Source of the DNA: Bacteroidota bacterium
GTDB lineage: Bacteria > Bacteroidota > Bacteroidia > Bacteroidales > JAADJA01
DNA: 64,000 nt
Reading direction: 5' to 3'
Assembly: GCA_020444515.1 (NCBI GenBank)
Contig: JAHLKX010000002.1
Coordinates: 310,001 to 374,000, forward strand
Part shown: positions 15,442-24,301 of the stretch, piece after piece
Position numbering within the stretch: the first letter of the stretch is position 1
Layout: each line of letters begins with the position of its first letter
The notes under the pieces: generated by a model
Seen by the model: the letters and a program-made list of their open reading frames with translations, nothing else
Database searches by the model: none
What the model was told of the DNA's origin: nothing
Position numbers and translations under genes: made by a program

Positions 15442-17403
15442 TTATCGCGTAATTACCCGCCCCAACTGGCTGTTGATGGACTTGCTGATGGCCTTTAGAT
15501 CCTGTTGTTTTTTCATCAGAATGGCTAAATCCTCGTATTTTTCCTGTTCTTCAGCCTCCTTAATTTCCTGCTGATTGTCATTGATGAGTTGTTCGATCTT
15601 TTTGGCCTTAAAAGAGAGTACGGAATTAATGACTGCTATTTTGAGCCGTTGTGCTTCTGTTGTGACTTCAATGCGGGCTTTCGATTCCCATTTAGAACTC
15701 AGCTCATAAGGAGATGTTAAAAGATCAATGGCCTGGGATGCCAGGTTCCGGCTATTATGATTGATAAAATATTTTTCATCTGGAAGCGAATCTTCCTCCC
15801 TGATCTTTTCTGCATATTCATTAAAAATTCGCTGGAATTGTTGATTGCTGAATTGTATTTCATCCCGCTCCAGATCTCCCACGATAAATTCGGCAACCTT
15901 CACAGGCACCTGAATTTTCTGATTGTCTTCATCTTCTCCTTCAAATTCGATGGTTTCATTGCCATAATTTAACAGTAACCTGATCACATCCCTTTCCTGG
16001 AAGGCCGTATCATTCAGGTTGACCTCCATCTGCTTTTCCTGGATGATTTCGGGAGCTTCAACCATCTCTTCCGGAATATGTTGTTGGGTTTGTTGCCTGA
16101 ATCGTTTCCGCAACAACTTGTTCAATTCATTCATCAGGGTTTGCTCGGCCATCTCCATCATCACCGAACATTCACGCACATAAACCGAACGGGTGATCTG
16201 ATCCGGGATCACCGAAATGGTCTGAACGATCTCTTTGATCAGTCCGGCTCTTTTCACCGGGTCGTTTTTTACATCTTTTAAAAGGATATCGGTTTTAAAC
16301 CGGATGAAATCTTTGGCTTGAGCAGTGATGAACTCTTCCACTTCAACAGAGCGATGAGTGCGCACATAGGAATCAGGGTCTTCACCCTCGGGGAACATGA
16401 CTATTTTAACATTCATTCCCTGCTCCAAAATCATATCGATGCCCCGAAAACTGGCCTTGATCCCGGCTTCATCACCATCATACAAGATGGTGATATTGGG
16501 TGTATACCGTTTGATGAGTCGGATCTGGTCGGTGGTGAGCGATGTTCCGGAAGAAGCCACCACATTTTCAAACCCCGCCTGGAACAGGGAGATCACATCG
16601 GTGTATCCTTCAACGAGGTAACAATTGTCCTTTTTGATAATGGCATTCTTGGCGAAATAAATGCCGTACAATACCTGGCTTTTATTGTAAATATCCGACT
16701 CGGGTGAGTTGATGTATTTCGCCTTTTTCTCATCCTTTTTCAGGATGCGACCACCAAAACCGATGACCCTTCCTGATAGGTTGTGAATCGGAAAGATTAC
16801 ACGTCCGCTGAACCGGTCAAAATGGTTGCCGTTTTTTTCGATGGTCAAACCTGATTTAACAAGGAATTCATCTTTATATCCATTTTGTCGGGCATTCAGG
16901 GTAAACGCATCCCATGAATCGGGGCTGTAGCCAAGCTGAAACTGTTCGATGGTGTGTTCCCGAAGATCACGATCTTTAAAATATCCCAGACCTATGGATT
17001 TACCCTCATCGGTTTTAAAAAGCTGATCGGAGAAATATTTTTGGGCATACGCCGAAACTGCATAAAGGCTTTCCTTTTCATTCATTGCAGCGATCTGCTC
17101 GGGTGTTTGCTCCTCTTCCTCAACTTCGATGTTGTATTTTTTTGCCAGGAACTTCAAGGCTTCGGGATAGGTGTAATGCTCATGTTCCATGATGAAATTC
17201 ACCGAATTGCCGGCTTTGCCGCACCCGAAGCATTTATAAATACCCTTGGCCGGTGATACCGTAAACGAGGGTGTTTTCTCATTGTGGAACGGGCATAACC
17301 CGATCAGGTTAACACCTCGTTTCCGTAGCGTAACAAATTCACCGACAACCTCTTCCACGCGGGCGGTCTCGATGATGGTCTGTATGGTATCGCGGGGGAT
17401 CAT
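15442..17403 (-). CDS. dnaG: DNA primase DnaG
   Basis: This 653-residue protein has the usual DnaG order. The CHC2 zinc finger is at about residues 37-62 (LCPFHNEKTPSFTVSP, then YKCFGCGKAGN). The primase core includes LGYSPDSWDAF and GFGGRILKKDEKKAKYINSP. The Toprim domain is at about 260-345 (NCYLVEGYTDVISLFQ, TILYDGDEAGIKA). A C-terminal helical region probably binds the replicative helicase. It makes RNA primers at the replication fork. The ATG at 17403 begins with MIPRDTIQTI, typical for the family. The intergenic stretch just upstream is filled with a heptad repeat, and no housekeeping sigma operon neighbours are present. Confidence 0.97.
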   Translation of the reverse strand: MIPRDTIQTIIETARVEEVVGEFVTLRKRGVNLIGLCPFHNEKTPSFTVSPAKGIYKCFGCGKAGNSVNFIMEHEHYTYPEALKFLAKKYNIEVEEEEQTPEQIAAMNEKESLYAVSAYAQKYFSDQLFKTDEGKSIGLGYFKDRDLREHTIEQFQLGYSPDSWDAFTLNARQNGYKDEFLVKSGLTIEKNGNHFDRFSGRVIFPIHNLSGRVIGFGGRILKKDEKKAKYINSPESDIYNKSQVLYGIYFAKNAIIKKDNCYLVEGYTDVISLFQAGFENVVASSGTSLTTDQIRLIKRYTPNITILYDGDEAGIKASFRGIDMILEQGMNVKIVMFPEGEDPDSYVRTHRSVEVEEFITAQAKDFIRFKTDILLKDVKNDPVKRAGLIKEIVQTISVIPDQITRSVYVRECSVMMEMAEQTLMNELNKLLRKRFRQQTQQHIPEEMVEAPEIIQEKQMEVNLNDTAFQERDVIRLLLNYGNETIEFEGEDEDNQKIQVPVKVAEFIVGDLERDEIQFSNQQFQRIFNEYAEKIREEDSLPDEKYFINHNSRNLASQAIDLLTSPYELSSKWESKARIEVTTEAQRLKIAVINSVLSFKAKKIEQLINDNQQEIKEAEEQEKYEDLAILMKKQQDLKAISKSINSQLGRVITR

Positions 17404-17435
17404 CTGAAAGGCGAAATTACGAAAAAGGATACTTA

Positions 17436-17620
17436 GTTTGAGGTTTGAAGTTCGAAGTTTGAGGCTCGAAGTTTGAAGCCCGCATGTTGTATCGCAGGAT
17501 CAGAATTCTGGATTCATTGTGGGTGGCTCCCTTTAGGGACTTAGGGGTGCGGAGAGAGGTTTAAAGTTCCGAGTTCTGGGCCTGCCTGCTGGCAGACAGG
17601 TTCTGGGTTCTGAGTTTATC
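17436..17620. repeat. heptad (GTTYGAA-type) intergenic repeat with embedded hairpin, copy 1
   Basis: Six perfect-length 7-bp units run from 17436 to 17477 (GTTTGAG, GTTTGAA, GTTCGAA, GTTTGAG, GCTCGAA, GTTTGAA). After a spacer, further 7-bp units follow at 17559-17579 (GTTTAAA, GTTCCGA, GTTCTGG) and 17600-17620 (GTTCTGG, GTTCTGA, GTTTATC). Between these blocks lies the imperfect inverted repeat CCTGCCTG/CAGACAGG (17581-17600). The last unit overlaps the stop codon of the T9SS gene at 17616. The same composite occurs at 37056-37178. Confidence 0.8.
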
Positions 17621-19385
17621 GCATTACCATTTTTTTGGTACAGGAATAATCTCCGGCGGTGATAGTATAAAAATACATTCCGGGTTTGAAATTTTTTCTT
17701 GAAACTATAAATGAGTTTCTGCCAGTTTTACCCTTCATATAAGATTGATAAAGCAGTTGCCCGGCCGGGTTGAAGATTTTAAGATTTATTGTTGATGGCT
17801 GATGTAATTTTATTAAGATGGATGTTTTGTCTGAAAACGGATTGGGCACATTTTGACTAACCAAAATACTGTTATTTTGTAGCACATTGTTTTCAATTCC
17901 TACAACAGACTCTTTGGCCACCCTGGCAAAATGAACCCAATGCAAGTAATCCTTTCCGCCAACATTATATATATCCAGACCCGGTTCATAGTCCTGGTGA
18001 TAATAGAAATATATATAATCATCCGAATTGGCAGCCAATGAGGGATAAAAATATTCATTAAAAACTGTTGTATTGTCTTCTCCTGCAAAATGATAGAACG
18101 GTCGCCAGCTTAATCCACCATTCAATGAAGACCGCATCCAAATACGGCGATAATCCTGAAGACCATTATCATAAGTTTCAGTTATAGAACAAAACAGCAG
18201 AAATATACAATTCATTTCGTCGATCAATATTTGAGGCATGGTAGAGATTCCTCGCATGGGATATAAACCATTTTCTTCCAGGATATCAAACTGCCCATTC
18301 CCATTGATATCTTGCATATATCCAATCAGGTTGTAATTTTTTACCAATTGACTTTCAGGGTGATTGTTCGGGTTTAAAGAATTGGGATTCTCTGCAAATG
18401 TTTCCATGCCCTCATTCCAGTAAACGATCCCATCCACGGTATCCGGGTGGGTCCGTTCTGTGCCGTTCCAGCCTGTTGAGGCAATGCTGAAAACCACATG
18501 TACTTTCCCTGAATTATCAATGGCAGCATGCATGGAACCATCGGGGCAATAAAAAAAATTGGTTGGGATTGTATCCAGCTCAGGGTCATAAGGGTGATCC
18601 CAGATCACTGTTTTTTCAAAAGTCAGTCCTTCATCGGTTGATTTCATCAGGAAAAGGTCATGATCATAAGAGCCTGTAACAAAAGCCACCACGTTGTTTT
18701 TGGGTTCAGCCCATGCATAACAATCACCAGTAAAGTGTGTGTATTCTGAAGAATCCATTCCGGGTAAGATTTCATTTTGAATTTCCCAGGTTTGAGCCCC
18801 ATCGATTGAAAGAGAATAAACAATGGCACCATTCAGTCCCATATAAGGATTTCCACCATTTGCAATAGGCCTTGTTAATGAAATCAAATAAACGCGGTTA
18901 TGATCCGCACCTCCCGTGACCATGCGTGGCCAGAGCAGACCCTCATGATCAGGTGGGCCAAAATAGTCGGTTTGTTGCCATTCGCCGGTACCTTTTTCAG
19001 TTCGCACCAAATAAGATAAGCCGTCCTGATCAGCCCAGGAATAATGGCTGAAAATGATCTCACCCGATTCACCCAATGGAGCATAGGATGGCCAGCCGGT
19101 TCTTTCGCTTTCTATTCTAGCGGTATCCCAAATATTCCAGTTGGCACCATCAAAATAATTATACCCGGTTCCGCGATCATAATATCCCGAAAACATTTCA
19201 TTGCTAAAAGTGTATGTTACGCCAATGGTTCCATCATCATACAGGTAAATCCTGTTTTGGCAGGCGCCGTTGGACTGCAGGTCGTAGGTTGTGGTTCCTA
19301 TTATCGTATCATACGATTCCATGATTTGTGAAAATCCAATAAAGGGTAATATCGTGAATAAAACAGATTGTAAAAATATTTTCAT
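17616..19385 (-). CDS. secreted sialidase-fold protein with T9SS type A sorting domain
   Basis: This 589-residue protein has a signal peptide (MKIFLQSVLFTILPFIGFSQ). A long region has sialidase/BNR-like segments (YSLSIDGAQTWEIQNEI, LMKSTDEGLTFEKTVIWD, RSSLNGGLSWRPFYHF). The C-terminal about 85 residues form a T9SS sorting domain (SQNVPNPFSDKTSILI, LKIFNPAGQLLYQSY, GMYFYTITAGDYSCTKKMV). The T9SS exports it across the outer membrane and usually anchors it to the surface. No enzyme active site was identified. It starts 6 bp after the next T9SS gene upstream, so the two are cotranscribed. The stop codon lies inside a heptad repeat. Confidence 0.85.
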   Translation of the reverse strand: MKIFLQSVLFTILPFIGFSQIMESYDTIIGTTTYDLQSNGACQNRIYLYDDGTIGVTYTFSNEMFSGYYDRGTGYNYFDGANWNIWDTARIESERTGWPSYAPLGESGEIIFSHYSWADQDGLSYLVRTEKGTGEWQQTDYFGPPDHEGLLWPRMVTGGADHNRVYLISLTRPIANGGNPYMGLNGAIVYSLSIDGAQTWEIQNEILPGMDSSEYTHFTGDCYAWAEPKNNVVAFVTGSYDHDLFLMKSTDEGLTFEKTVIWDHPYDPELDTIPTNFFYCPDGSMHAAIDNSGKVHVVFSIASTGWNGTERTHPDTVDGIVYWNEGMETFAENPNSLNPNNHPESQLVKNYNLIGYMQDINGNGQFDILEENGLYPMRGISTMPQILIDEMNCIFLLFCSITETYDNGLQDYRRIWMRSSLNGGLSWRPFYHFAGEDNTTVFNEYFYPSLAANSDDYIYFYYHQDYEPGLDIYNVGGKDYLHWVHFARVAKESVVGIENNVLQNNSILVSQNVPNPFSDKTSILIKLHQPSTINLKIFNPAGQLLYQSYMKGKTGRNSFIVSRKNFKPGMYFYTITAGDYSCTKKMVMR

Positions 19386-19391
19386 AAGCCT

Positions 19392-21470
19392 TTATTTGAT
19401 CACCAGTTTTTGAAAACTTCTTCCTTTTTCTGTTTCCAGAACCAGGAAATAGCAGCCAGGATTTAAATCCGATACATCTATGGTTTTGTGAGTGAATTTA
19501 TGACTGAGCTGCACAATGCCAGAGAAATCATAAATGGTAATTGATGAAACAGCGACATTTGAGCTTATTGAAATTTCGTCTTTAGCAGGATTTGGGAAAA
19601 CATGGGGTTTTATCTGATTTGTTTCTCCAATAGAAGTTTCTTCCCAGATAAAATAAAAAGATTCACACGGATCCGATTCACCAAAGTAGTATTGCGCTGT
19701 GATGTAATATTCATAATATCCTGGTGAAAATAGTGTATCGCAATAACTATTGCTTGTTGTTTCGGCGATCAAATTATAATCTTTGTAAATTTTAAAATAT
19801 TCAGGTGCAATACAGGCCCCTGTTGTCCAGTTGAAACAAATAATGGAGTCGGCCGGTGGAAATGTTAAGGAAATATCGGATGGTACCAAATCCTCAGGAG
19901 CACCAAGAAACACGTTCTCTACATTGGTTGCATTCGATTCCCACCCATTGAAGAAATAACCTGTAACATAGTAATCATGAAATTCTCCGGGCATTTGCAT
20001 GGAATCTGTAAACTGAAAATCATAGGCTGTTACATAATAAACGCTATCCTTATAGATATGAAAACTATCAGCCAGGAATCCTGGTGGTATGGTTTCCCAA
20101 ACCAGGTCAATATCTGTACAAGTCTGGTCTGTCTCCAGCCAGGCCATTCCTGGTTGCCCTTCAATGGTCATCTCAACGTCTACTGTTGGTGAAGCGACAT
20201 TCGGAATAGTAGAAAAGTTTATTTCAGCCTGATAAGCCCACTGAAGTAAACCTGTTGCATCAAAATGAACTTCAACTTCTTCTGTTTCTCCCGGATTTAC
20301 TGTACCGGAGGTAGGTTCAATGGTTAACCATTCCCAAACTTCAGCCAGTTCAACGGTCCACATCCACTCGCCCTGCACGATGCCACCCAGGGCACAAATA
20401 CCGTCCACAACATTGGTGCTCACAAATAAACCCCCTGAACCATTATTCAAAGGTCCATTAAGGATTTCGTTCATATTGGCTGTGAAGCTTGCCAGTTGGA
20501 GTGAAGGAATTTGGTAGAGGTGAATGATGTGCGTTTGAGCACCCACCGATCCATAGGCCCACAAAAAAGGTCCGTCAGGACTGCACTCATCAAAAGCAAG
20601 GCCGGTATAAACGGGGTTATCAGGTGGAAGGGGAGCGCTGTTGATCAGGGCGCCACTGGCATCAAATACCATGAGGTCTTCATTCCAGCTGGTTCCATAA
20701 AACACGTCATCAATCGGATTATATGCCAGGGTGCTTACATTTCCGGGGGCTGTAAACGTACTGACCACAGCCTGGGCGCCCAGGTCAAGCTGGGTAATGT
20801 TGGAGGAGCCGTCGCATCCATAAAAATAATAGCCATCCCAGGCCAGGTCATCATATCCGCCCAATGCAAGCAGTTCGATGAACGTCCCGTCCATAGCGTA
20901 TCGACGGATAGAACCAAAAGGATCTGTTGTATAAATATAGTCATCATCGCAAGCTACCCCTTTTTCCATAGCGGTTCCATCAAGTGGGACCTGGAAGATC
21001 AGGTCGAAAAAATCCTCAGAACTATTTCCCGTCAAAATATCCACTTCTGCTGACCATTGAACAGGAGCTGCACCGGTATTGGAAAGGGTGAGAATTTCGG
21101 TTTCGGTGGCATTGGGTTCAAGAACCACTTCTAGATTCAATGGGACAACCGAAAAATTCCCGCAGTTAATAATAAAATCCAAAACGGTTGTTTCCCCATC
21201 GACTAAAATGACCGGGGCAGAAGCAGGAGGGAATCCGGGAATGTTAAAATAAACAGTATAAGTACCGCCGGGTATTCCGCTGATAGAATAGTTGCCATTG
21301 ATATCTGTCGTATCAGCATAAGAACCGCAGGTGACAATGGTTCCAACAAAAGGAGGGCCACCCATACATCCGGTATAACCTTCGAGGGAAGCCTGGGCTA
21401 ACAGTTGTGTTAATGATAAAATCAGAAAGCCCATTAAGGCAACAAGAACTTTTTGGAATTGTGTTTTCAT
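19392..21470 (-). CDS. T9SS-exported surface protein with carboxypeptidase-like, propeller-like and Fn3-like modules
   Basis: This 692-residue protein has a signal peptide (ending LLAQ) and a carboxypeptidase-regulatory-like domain at about 27-100 (DTTDINGNYSISGIPGGTYT). Next come a short Ig-like stretch, a propeller-like module at about 155-390 (AWDGYYFYGCDGSSNITQLD, STLAYNPIDDVFYGTSWNED) and a second Ig-like/BACON-type stretch (TIEPTSGTVNPGETEEVEV). Two Fn3-like repeats and a T9SS type A domain (FPNPAKDEISISS ... FLVLETEKGRSFQKLVI) end the protein. It is a paralogue of the two T9SS genes at 21566 and 24302, sharing the propeller-like module. Its own promoter lies just upstream. Confidence 0.85.
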   Translation of the reverse strand: MKTQFQKVLVALMGFLILSLTQLLAQASLEGYTGCMGGPPFVGTIVTCGSYADTTDINGNYSISGIPGGTYTVYFNIPGFPPASAPVILVDGETTVLDFIINCGNFSVVPLNLEVVLEPNATETEILTLSNTGAAPVQWSAEVDILTGNSSEDFFDLIFQVPLDGTAMEKGVACDDDYIYTTDPFGSIRRYAMDGTFIELLALGGYDDLAWDGYYFYGCDGSSNITQLDLGAQAVVSTFTAPGNVSTLAYNPIDDVFYGTSWNEDLMVFDASGALINSAPLPPDNPVYTGLAFDECSPDGPFLWAYGSVGAQTHIIHLYQIPSLQLASFTANMNEILNGPLNNGSGGLFVSTNVVDGICALGGIVQGEWMWTVELAEVWEWLTIEPTSGTVNPGETEEVEVHFDATGLLQWAYQAEINFSTIPNVASPTVDVEMTIEGQPGMAWLETDQTCTDIDLVWETIPPGFLADSFHIYKDSVYYVTAYDFQFTDSMQMPGEFHDYYVTGYFFNGWESNATNVENVFLGAPEDLVPSDISLTFPPADSIICFNWTTGACIAPEYFKIYKDYNLIAETTSNSYCDTLFSPGYYEYYITAQYYFGESDPCESFYFIWEETSIGETNQIKPHVFPNPAKDEISISSNVAVSSITIYDFSGIVQLSHKFTHKTIDVSDLNPGCYFLVLETEKGRSFQKLVIK

Positions 21471-21489
21471 GACCGGAACTTTGGAAGTT

Positions 21490-21521
21490 CAAATATACAA
21501 AATCAATGAATGTCTTGCAAT
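21490..21521 (-). promoter_or_regulatory. candidate promoter of the 19392-21470 / 17616-19385 operon
   Basis: Read on the minus strand: ATTG (21521-21518), 20 bases, TATATTTG (21497-21490), then the ATG at 21470. The -7 element and spacing match the Bacteroidota consensus, and 3 of 4 bases match at -33. Confidence 0.6.
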
Positions 21522-21565
21522 GTCAAAATAATCTCGACCAAATGAAAATTTAATAAACGGAAATT

Positions 21566-24169
21566 CTATTGAAGAATGATTTTCCTGATTACGGAAGAAT
21601 CTTTCCAGTCTATTCTCAGGAAATAAAGTCCCGTTGCCATTCCTGAAACATCAATTTTTATTTCCTTTCCGGGCTTCTCGATTTCATAGACGGGTTTCCC
21701 CTGGTTATTTATCAAAGTTAATTTTTGAATAGCAGTTTCTGCGTAAACATTCAACTGATCAGCTACCGGATTGGGATAAATGTTAAAGGAGGCTTGATCC
21801 TGCTCTTCAATACCTGTGATTAATACTGAATTAGAAGGCCCTGACTCACCAAAATAATAAAGGGCCGTGACCATATATTCATACAATCCCCACTCAATGG
21901 GCACCGGACTGCTAATCGTGCCGATCAGATTGCCGTCTCGATAAAGATTGAAACCATCAGGGGCAAGACAACCCGTTGGTGGATTGAAAACCAGGTAGGG
22001 ATCTCCACTGATTACCTCAACATGGAGGTTTGTTGGCTCCAGGTTTTCAGGCAATTGCACTTCAATTTCCTCTGTTGGAGAGGGCATACTTTCATCTCCG
22101 CCAAACATGGCCGTGACTTCATAAGCATAAGTTGTTTCGGGAATCAGGAAAAGATCATTGTATTCCTGCTCTGTAACATTGGCAATCAATTCATCATCCC
22201 GGTAAATATTATAACTGTCGGGGTCAGGATTTCCAGCCGGACATAATTCCCAGGTCAGATAAATATCTGTACAGGTAATTACACCCTGTAAATTACAGGG
22301 GTGAACATATCCACCCAATACCGTCAATTCAACATCCACCACCGGACTTCCCACATCTGGCCAGGAAGTAAACTGGATCTGAGCTTCATACACCCCTCCC
22401 TCCAAATCGGTGCTGTTAAATTCCACGTCAATATCGGTATTGGTTCCGGGAGCGAGCACTCCCGAATTGGGCGAAATATTCAACCATGTTTGAGAATCCC
22501 CCATATCGAGTCCCCAGATGTATTGGTTTTGAACAAGGCCGCCCAGGGTCCAGAGCCCATATTCCAGGTTGGATTCCATAAAAAGGCCACCGGCCGAATT
22601 GTAAAGAGTCCCCGCTAGTTTATCAGCAATATCAATGGTAAAACCGGTTTCCGATCCTGAAGGCAGTTGCATTTGGATCAGGTGATTTTGGGAAGTTCCC
22701 GTTTGGCCATATCCCCAGAGGAAAGGTCCACCCGGAGTGGAATCATCATAGGCAAATCCATAATAATTTTCGCCCACCGGACCGGTGATGAAACTACCCA
22801 GTGTATTGCCTGATTTATCAATAATCGTGACCGGATCGCTCCAGTTGTTCACATAAAAAGCATCCTGATTTTCATTGTAAGCAATGGCCCGGATATTCAC
22901 CGGTGAGGTGATGGAGCTGATCAGTGTTTTATTCTCAAAATCCATTTCATTTAATACGGGAATTCCCGCAGAGCCATAAAAATAGGTTCCGTCAAATGCA
23001 AGGTCGCGAAGGCCAAGCACACCCGGAATGGTAAAAGTTTCGAGGAGGTTTCCATCCAAATCGTATTTCAAAATTTGAGGACCGTTCCATTTGGTAGTAT
23101 AAATAAAATCACCGTCTGATTCTATTCCGGCTTCCCCGCCTCCGCCACTGACCGGATATTGAAACTGCAAGTCATAAAGGTCATCTGCTGAATTATTTAA
23201 TATTGCAATGGATGCAGACCAGTTGAGTTCTCCGTCTCCATCGTTCAGGATATTCAATGTTTCAGTGGTGGTGGTGTTTTGTTCCAGTTCAACAGATAAT
23301 GAAATCGGAGAAACGTTGATCTGGGGATGGGTCAACTGGAAATTCTGGTTCAGTAACACATCTTCTTCAATGGTCACCGATGTTGTTTCTGTATTATATC
23401 CTTCCTTATAGCATGTCACGTCATAATCGCCCACCATGATCTCGTCAAGGATGTAAATGCCGTTGGAACCTGTCATCACCTCGTAATTTGTAAATTCACC
23501 GGTCATTGTGATGGTTGCATTCTCCACCGGAATGCCACCTGTAAGCAATGTTACGGAACCACCCATTGATCCAAATGCGGCTTCCCCCACCTGTACCATA
23601 TAATCTTCGGCTTCTCCGTAGCCATAGTTTTCGCAAGGATCGGAAGCGGGGTTTTGCCAGTTGGTGCGGGCCCGCATGATGTGCAGCCCGGGTTGAGCAT
23701 TACTGGGAATGGATACCGAGGCCGTATACATGGTTCCCACATCCTCCATGATAAAATCGATAAGCACTCTTTCATCCGTGGTAAGTATAAAGTCATCGTT
23801 AAAGTCGATCCAAATCGTGACATATTGATTGCTGTAACCGGTTTGCATAAAACAGTCGTAAGCATTTCCCGGCAACAAAATGGCCGGCCCCAATTCAAGG
23901 TATTCGCTCCAGCCGTCGTAACCCGTATTATCCTCACAATTGGAATTATAGTTTTCGATTTCCGCAATGGCAAAATCTGTAAAACCATCGCCCATGGAAC
24001 AGCCCGTGTTATATTCCGGAATGCATAAATTTCCTGATTCGGGAACCGGTTTTTCAGATAGATTTTTTTCAGTTTGATTGATTGATTTTCGGGTTTGTTC
24101 CTGTGCCAATAAATTGGAATGAATGAATAAACAAGCCAGGAATAATAGGGGTAACAGATATTTTATATG
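21566..24169 (-). CDS. T9SS-exported surface protein with GEVED, carboxypeptidase-like and propeller-like modules
   Basis: From the ATG at 24169 (MHIKYLLPLLFLACLF) the product has about 867 residues. An upstream ATG at 24205 would put 12 polar residues before the signal peptide and is less likely. The order is: signal peptide; GEVED domain (about 23590-24030, NQYVTIWIDFNDDFILTTDE ... YGYGEAEDYMV); carboxypeptidase-regulatory-like domain (ENATITMTGEFTNYEV); Ig-like stretch; propeller-like module (LRDLAFDGTYFYGSAGIPVL, IRAIAYNENQDAFYVNNWSD); Ig-like stretch; two Fn3-like repeats; T9SS type A domain (YPNPVADQLNVY). It is the middle member of a tandem family of three. An adhesive or matrix role is likely but unproven. 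Confidence 0.85.
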   Translation of the reverse strand, partial: HIKYLLPLLFLACLFIHSNLLAQEQTRKSINQTEKNLSEKPVPESGNLCIPEYNTGCSMGDGFTDFAIAEIENYNSNCEDNTGYDGWSEYLELGPAILLPGNAYDCFMQTGYSNQYVTIWIDFNDDFILTTDERVLIDFIMEDVGTMYTASVSIPSNAQPGLHIMRARTNWQNPASDPCENYGYGEAEDYMVQVGEAAFGSMGGSVTLLTGGIPVENATITMTGEFTNYEVMTGSNGIYILDEIMVGDYDVTCYKEGYNTETTSVTIEEDVLLNQNFQLTHPQINVSPISLSVELEQNTTTTETLNILNDGDGELNWSASIAILNNSADDLYDLQFQYPVSGGGGEAGIESDGDFIYTTKWNGPQILKYDLDGNLLETFTIPGVLGLRDLAFDGTYFYGSAGIPVLNEMDFENKTLISSITSPVNIRAIAYNENQDAFYVNNWSDPVTIIDKSGNTLGSFITGPVGENYYGFAYDDSTPGGPFLWGYGQTGTSQNHLIQMQLPSGSETGFTIDIADKLAGTLYNSAGGLFMESNLEYGLWTLGGLVQNQYIWGLDMGDSQTWLNISPNSGVLAPGTNTDIDVEFNSTDLEGGVYEAQIQFTSWPDVGSPVVDVELTVLGGYVHPCNLQGVITCTDIYLTWELCPAGNPDPDSYNIYRDDELIANVTEQEYNDLFLIPETTYAYEVTAMFGGDESMPSPTEEIEVQLPENLEPTNLHVEVISGDPYLVFNPPTGCLAPDGFNLYRDGNLIGTISSPVPIEWGLYEYMVTALYYFGESGPSNSVLITGIEEQDQASFNIYPNPVADQLNVYAETAIQKLTLINNQGKPVYEIEKPGKEIKIDVSGMATGLYFLRIDWKDSSVIRKIILQ

Positions 24170-24220
24170 CATGGAATTCAGAATTTGCCCGGAGTAAATG
24201 TACAAAAAATTGGATAAAAT

Positions 24221-24252
24221 AAGGCCGGTCCGCCAACTGGCGGACCGGCCTT
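24221..24252 (-). terminator. strong hairpin terminator after the 2000-residue T9SS gene
   Basis: AAGGCCGGTCCGCC (24221-24234) and GGCGGACCGGCCTT (24239-24252) form a perfect 14-bp stem with a 4-base loop. On the minus strand it is followed by TTATTTTATCC. It ends the transcript of the gene whose stop is at 24302 and isolates the next gene. Confidence 0.88.
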
Positions 24253-24301
24253 CAAGGTTATTTTGAACTCAGGATGACTAAATCATCCGTCTTTCAGTTA
24301 A

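Noticed and set aside
17436-17620. Heptad array as a possible CRISPR
   Set aside because: The units are only 7 bp, directly adjacent and have no unique spacers; no cas gene is nearby.
20511-21053. 180-codon open frame on the plus strand
   Set aside because: It is antisense to the T9SS gene at 19392-21470 and has no domain signal.
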